A stretch of 64,000 bases of DNA from Streptomyces sp. NBC_01217 (lineage in GTDB: Bacteria > Actinomycetota > Actinomycetes > Streptomycetales > Streptomycetaceae), in contig NZ_CP108538.1 of the NCBI RefSeq assembly GCF_035994185.1, positions 2,542,001 through 2,606,000 on the forward strand. The letters are read 5' to 3'. Both the position numbers and the translations under genes were made by a program. Positions within the stretch are counted from its first letter, which is position 1. Each line of letters starts with the position of its first letter. Below, in pieces: positions 61,463-64,000 of the stretch. The notes beneath the pieces were generated by a model. That model saw only the letters and a program-made list of their open reading frames with translations, did not search any database and was not told where the DNA came from.

Positions 61463-62307
61463 GCACGACGACCCTGAAGCCCGCCCCCGCCGCGCCCGCC
61501 CGGGTGAAGCCGGTCCACGACGAGGGCCGGATCGGACTGCGCAGCAATCTGCGGCACATCGGTGCGCTGGTGCGGCGCAATCTGCTCCAGATCAAGAAGG
61601 ATCCGGAGTCGATGTTCGACGCGCTCCTGATGCCGATCATCTTCACGCTGCTGTTCGTGTACGTGTTCGGCGGCTCGGTCGGCGGCAGCATGGGCGGCGG
61701 CCGGCAGGAGTATCTGAACTATCTGATCCCCGGTCTGATGGCGATGATGGGCATGAACATCGCCATGGCGGTCGGCACCGGCGTCAACGACGACTTCCGC
61801 AAGGGCGTCATGGACCGGTTCCGGACGATGCCGATCGCCCGCTCCTCGGTGCTCATCGCCAAGATCGTCGTCGAGCTCGGCCGGATGATGGTCGCCACCC
61901 TGATCCTGCTGGCCATGGGATTCGCGCTCGGCATGGAGCTGCAGACCTCGGTTCTCGGGCTGATCGAGGCGGTCGCGCTGTCGGCGGTGTTCGGTGCCGC
62001 CATCATGTGGATCTTCATCCTGCTCGGACTGACCATGAAGACGGCCCAGGCGGTTCAGGGAATGGGGATGCTCGTGCTGATGCCGCTCCAGTTCGGCTCC
62101 TCGATCTTCGCCCCGACCAAGACGATGCCCGGCTGGCTCCAGTCGTTCACCGAGTACAACCCGCTCTCCAATCTGGCGGACGCGGCGCGCGGGCTGATGA
62201 TGGGCGGACCGATCGCCCACTCGGTGTGGGTGACGCTCGGCTGGGCCGCGGTGCTGACCGCGGTGATGGCGCCTCTCGCGGTCGCCAAGTTCCGCAAGAA
62301 GTCCTGA
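61459..62307 (+). CDS. DrrB-like ABC-2 permease
   Basis: 282-residue membrane subunit, translationally coupled to the ATPase. Six helices are visible; LMPIIFTLLFVYVFGGSVGG and YLIPGLMAMMGMNIAMAVG are typical of ABC-2 type DrrB proteins, as is VNDDFRKGVMDRFRTMPIAR, the cytosolic coupling loop. The C-terminal FTEYNPLSNLADAARGLMMG is diagnostic. Forms a two-subunit exporter with the upstream ATPase. Confidence 0.93.
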   Translation: MSTTTLKPAPAAPARVKPVHDEGRIGLRSNLRHIGALVRRNLLQIKKDPESMFDALLMPIIFTLLFVYVFGGSVGGSMGGGRQEYLNYLIPGLMAMMGMNIAMAVGTGVNDDFRKGVMDRFRTMPIARSSVLIAKIVVELGRMMVATLILLAMGFALGMELQTSVLGLIEAVALSAVFGAAIMWIFILLGLTMKTAQAVQGMGMLVLMPLQFGSSIFAPTKTMPGWLQSFTEYNPLSNLADAARGLMMGGPIAHSVWVTLGWAAVLTAVMAPLAVAKFRKKS

Positions 62308-62341
62308 CCACCGGCCCGGCCGGGGACCGGACCCGGCGATC

Positions 62342-64000
62342 TCAGTCCCGGTGCGCGTCGACGAGGGCGGTGGCCTCCTCCAGGGAGAGGCCGCCGCCCT
62401 CGGCGTACGCGGCGTCGTAGGCGGCCCGGCCGAGGACGGCGACGGCCAGTTCCTCCGCCTGCGCGTAGTCCTGCCGCTCCATCGACGTCTGCACATGGCC
62501 CTTGGGCAGCAGCCCCTTGCCGGCCCCCAGCAGCCGGGCCGCGAGCACGGCCCGCCGCTCGCCGCCGAGCCCGCCCAACGCCCGTGCGATGGTGACGAGA
62601 TGGATGACGGACATCTGCGGCGCCACCATCTGCGACAGCCGGTCGCGGGAGAGGGTCAGCGCCTCCAGGCCGCGGGGCAGGGCATCGGCGTACAGCCCGT
62701 CCTGGTTGTCCAGCCAGGCCAGTCCGCCCAGCACGAACCCCTCGAAGATCGCCACCGTCCGGGAGCTGAACTCCTCGCGCAGCGCCGTCAGCTGTTCGCG
62801 CGCCTCGCCCGTACGACCGCTGCGGCCCAGCCACATGGCGAGAAAGAGCTGGGCTGCGGGCATCGCCTCGTGTCCGGCCTGACGCCCCTCGGCGAGCACC
62901 TCGCGCAGGATCGCCTCGCCCTCCGCGCCACGGCCCAGTTCACTGAGAACGGACGCGTATCTGGTGCGCAGGACCGATACCTGGGACTGGGCACCGAGCT
63001 TCTCCGCATAGCCGATGGCGGCCTGGTAGTCCTCGGCCGCGCAGGTGTAAGCGCCCCGCCTCTCGTTGGCCTCGCCCCGGGAGGAGAGCGATTCGGCGGC
63101 GCCCCAGTCGTCGCCGAGCCGGCTGAAGATCTCCAGGCTCTCGTCGGCGTCCGTCTGCGCCTCGCCCGCCCATTCGGGCCGGTTGGCCAGCACATTGGCC
63201 CGCATCTGGAGGGCCGCGGCCAGCTCCCACTCGTATCCGAACTCCCTGCTGGCACGGACCGTTTCGTTCAGCAGCTCGCGCAGGTCGCTCGCGTCCCCGG
63301 TGAGCATGACCGCGAAGAACCAGAGCGACGCCGGGGTGCGGCAGGTCTGCGGCTGGCCCGGCCGGTAGGTGCGCGCGACGACGCGCAGCCGGGCCATGCT
63401 CCGCTCGTCGGCCCACTCGTCCTTGGCGTGGTCCATGCTGGCCAGCTGGATCAGGGCCACCTGGCGGCGGGCCTCCTGGAGCAGTTCGGGCCTCATGGGC
63501 GGCGGTGCGTCGGTGCAGCGTTCGAAGAGGTCGGGCGCGGGCTCGGCGGGCGGGGCGAAGGGGTCGGGGCCCAGTGCCGCGGTCGCGTCGGCCCACTGCC
63601 GCGCGTCGGCCCGCAGATCGCGCATCTGCCAGTACCAGCACAGCGAGAGCACCATGCAGAGCGCCTCCTGCTCGTCGCGGGCGGCGACGGCGCGGCGCAG
63701 GGCGGTGCGCAGATTCTCGTACTCGCGCTGGAGGAGTTCGATGACGGACCGCTGTCCGGCGCCGCGGAGTCCGGGCTCCGCGGCGCGGGCCAGCTCCCGG
63801 AAGTACACCAGGTGGTGCCGTTCCACGGTGTCCCGTTCCCCTGCCCCGTCGAGCCGTTCGGCGGCGTACTCACCGACGGTCTCCAGCAGCCGGTAGCGCA
63901 TCTCGCCGTCGTCGGCGGGCGTGGCGACGACGAGGGACTTGTCGACGAGCGAGCCGAGCACCCCGGCGACCTCGCGCGCGTCCTGCGGCCCGTCCGCGCA
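62342..64000 (-). CDS. Large AfsR/BTAD-type regulator, C-terminal NB-ARC/TPR part (runs off the window)
   Basis: About 553 residues visible; the 5' end lies outside. The first visible part, VLGSLVDKSLVVATPADDGE then MRYRLLETVGEYAAERL, is the winged-helix end of an NB-ARC/AAA-type ATPase domain, and the rest is a superhelix of TPR-like repeats. That order is found in AfsR/SARP-like and related Streptomyces regulators, whose DNA-binding domain may be N-terminal. It is convergent with the ABC exporter genes. Target genes cannot be inferred. Confidence 0.82.
   Translation of the reverse strand, partial: CADGPQDAREVAGVLGSLVDKSLVVATPADDGEMRYRLLETVGEYAAERLDGAGERDTVERHHLVYFRELARAAEPGLRGAGQRSVIELLQREYENLRTALRRAVAARDEQEALCMVLSLCWYWQMRDLRADARQWADATAALGPDPFAPPAEPAPDLFERCTDAPPPMRPELLQEARRQVALIQLASMDHAKDEWADERSMARLRVVARTYRPGQPQTCRTPASLWFFAVMLTGDASDLRELLNETVRASREFGYEWELAAALQMRANVLANRPEWAGEAQTDADESLEIFSRLGDDWGAAESLSSRGEANERRGAYTCAAEDYQAAIGYAEKLGAQSQVSVLRTRYASVLSELGRGAEGEAILREVLAEGRQAGHEAMPAAQLFLAMWLGRSGRTGEAREQLTALREEFSSRTVAIFEGFVLGGLAWLDNQDGLYADALPRGLEALTLSRDRLSQMVAPQMSVIHLVTIARALGGLGGERRAVLAARLLGAGKGLLPKGHVQTSMERQDYAQAEELAVAVLGRAAYDAAYAEGGGLSLEEATALVDAHRD

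Noticed and set aside
1..64000. tRNA or rRNA genes
   Set aside because: No cloverleaf-like or rRNA sequence was noticed while reading the gaps; a covariance-model scan was not possible here.

Overview
The window reads as Streptomyces chromosome: GC-rich throughout, strong G/C bias at third codon positions, GTG starts, and frequent GTGA/ATGA gene overlaps. The order maltose operon, glnE, glnA2-type glutamine synthetase, nadE and panB matches my memory of the S. coelicolor SCO2226-SCO2260 core region. No species can be assigned from sequence alone.

Layout. 1-12.7 kb is an alpha-glucan utilisation block: a secreted amylase-pullulanase fusion (cut by the window edge), a secreted alpha-amylase, a second LacI regulator, alpha-glucosidase, the MalEFG ABC importer and divergent MalR. 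CTTGCTGC/TTGCAG-type repeats lie before the amylase-pullulanase, amylase and malE genes and probably bind MalR/Reg1 and its paralogue. 12.8-17.5 kb has a PAP2-type membrane enzyme, glnE and a PNPOx-like protein. 17.5-24.6 kb is accessory: PrmC-related methyltransferase, two tiny ORFs, SnoaL-like and SDR genes divergent from an HxlR regulator, then a stretch bounded by a 19-bp inverted repeat holding a vanX-type gene stump, two decayed IS5-type insertion sequences, a regulator/MFS pair and a DinB-like protein.

25-31 kb is the most unusual locus: XRE regulator, anti-sigma-like ATPase, a 47-residue Arg-rich peptide, a JmjC/ribosomal-oxygenase-like hydroxylase, an aldo/keto reductase and a phosphotransferase. 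The last three overlap or abut and follow the peptide directly, suggesting a peptide-modification operon. 31-40 kb returns to core genes: a tiny metal-binding protein, glnA2, DUF3105, Met/His-rich DUF305, CBS protein, multicopper oxidase, nadE and an MFS pump.

40.4-44.1 kb is decayed: an IS110-family element splits a TPR regulator gene, beside a deleted MscS channel gene. 44.2-55.1 kb encodes a 2206-residue RHS/YD-repeat protein with a variable C-terminal domain, a small two-helix membrane protein downstream (candidate immunity protein), and an upstream LamG/DNRLRE secreted-protein gene carrying two in-frame stop codons. 55.5-64 kb holds an endonuclease/exonuclease/phosphatase-fold membrane protein, a TetR/MFS pair with a clear operator, panB, a DrrAB-like ABC exporter and the C-terminal part of a large TPR regulator.

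Most notable: (i) the peptide/JmjC/AKR/phosphotransferase operon; (ii) a 168-bp inverted-repeat element inserted in frame in the second LacI gene, adding about 54 residues before its DNA-binding domain; (iii) the RHS protein with its candidate immunity gene; (iv) the IS110 insertion, whose uninterrupted target can be reconstructed.
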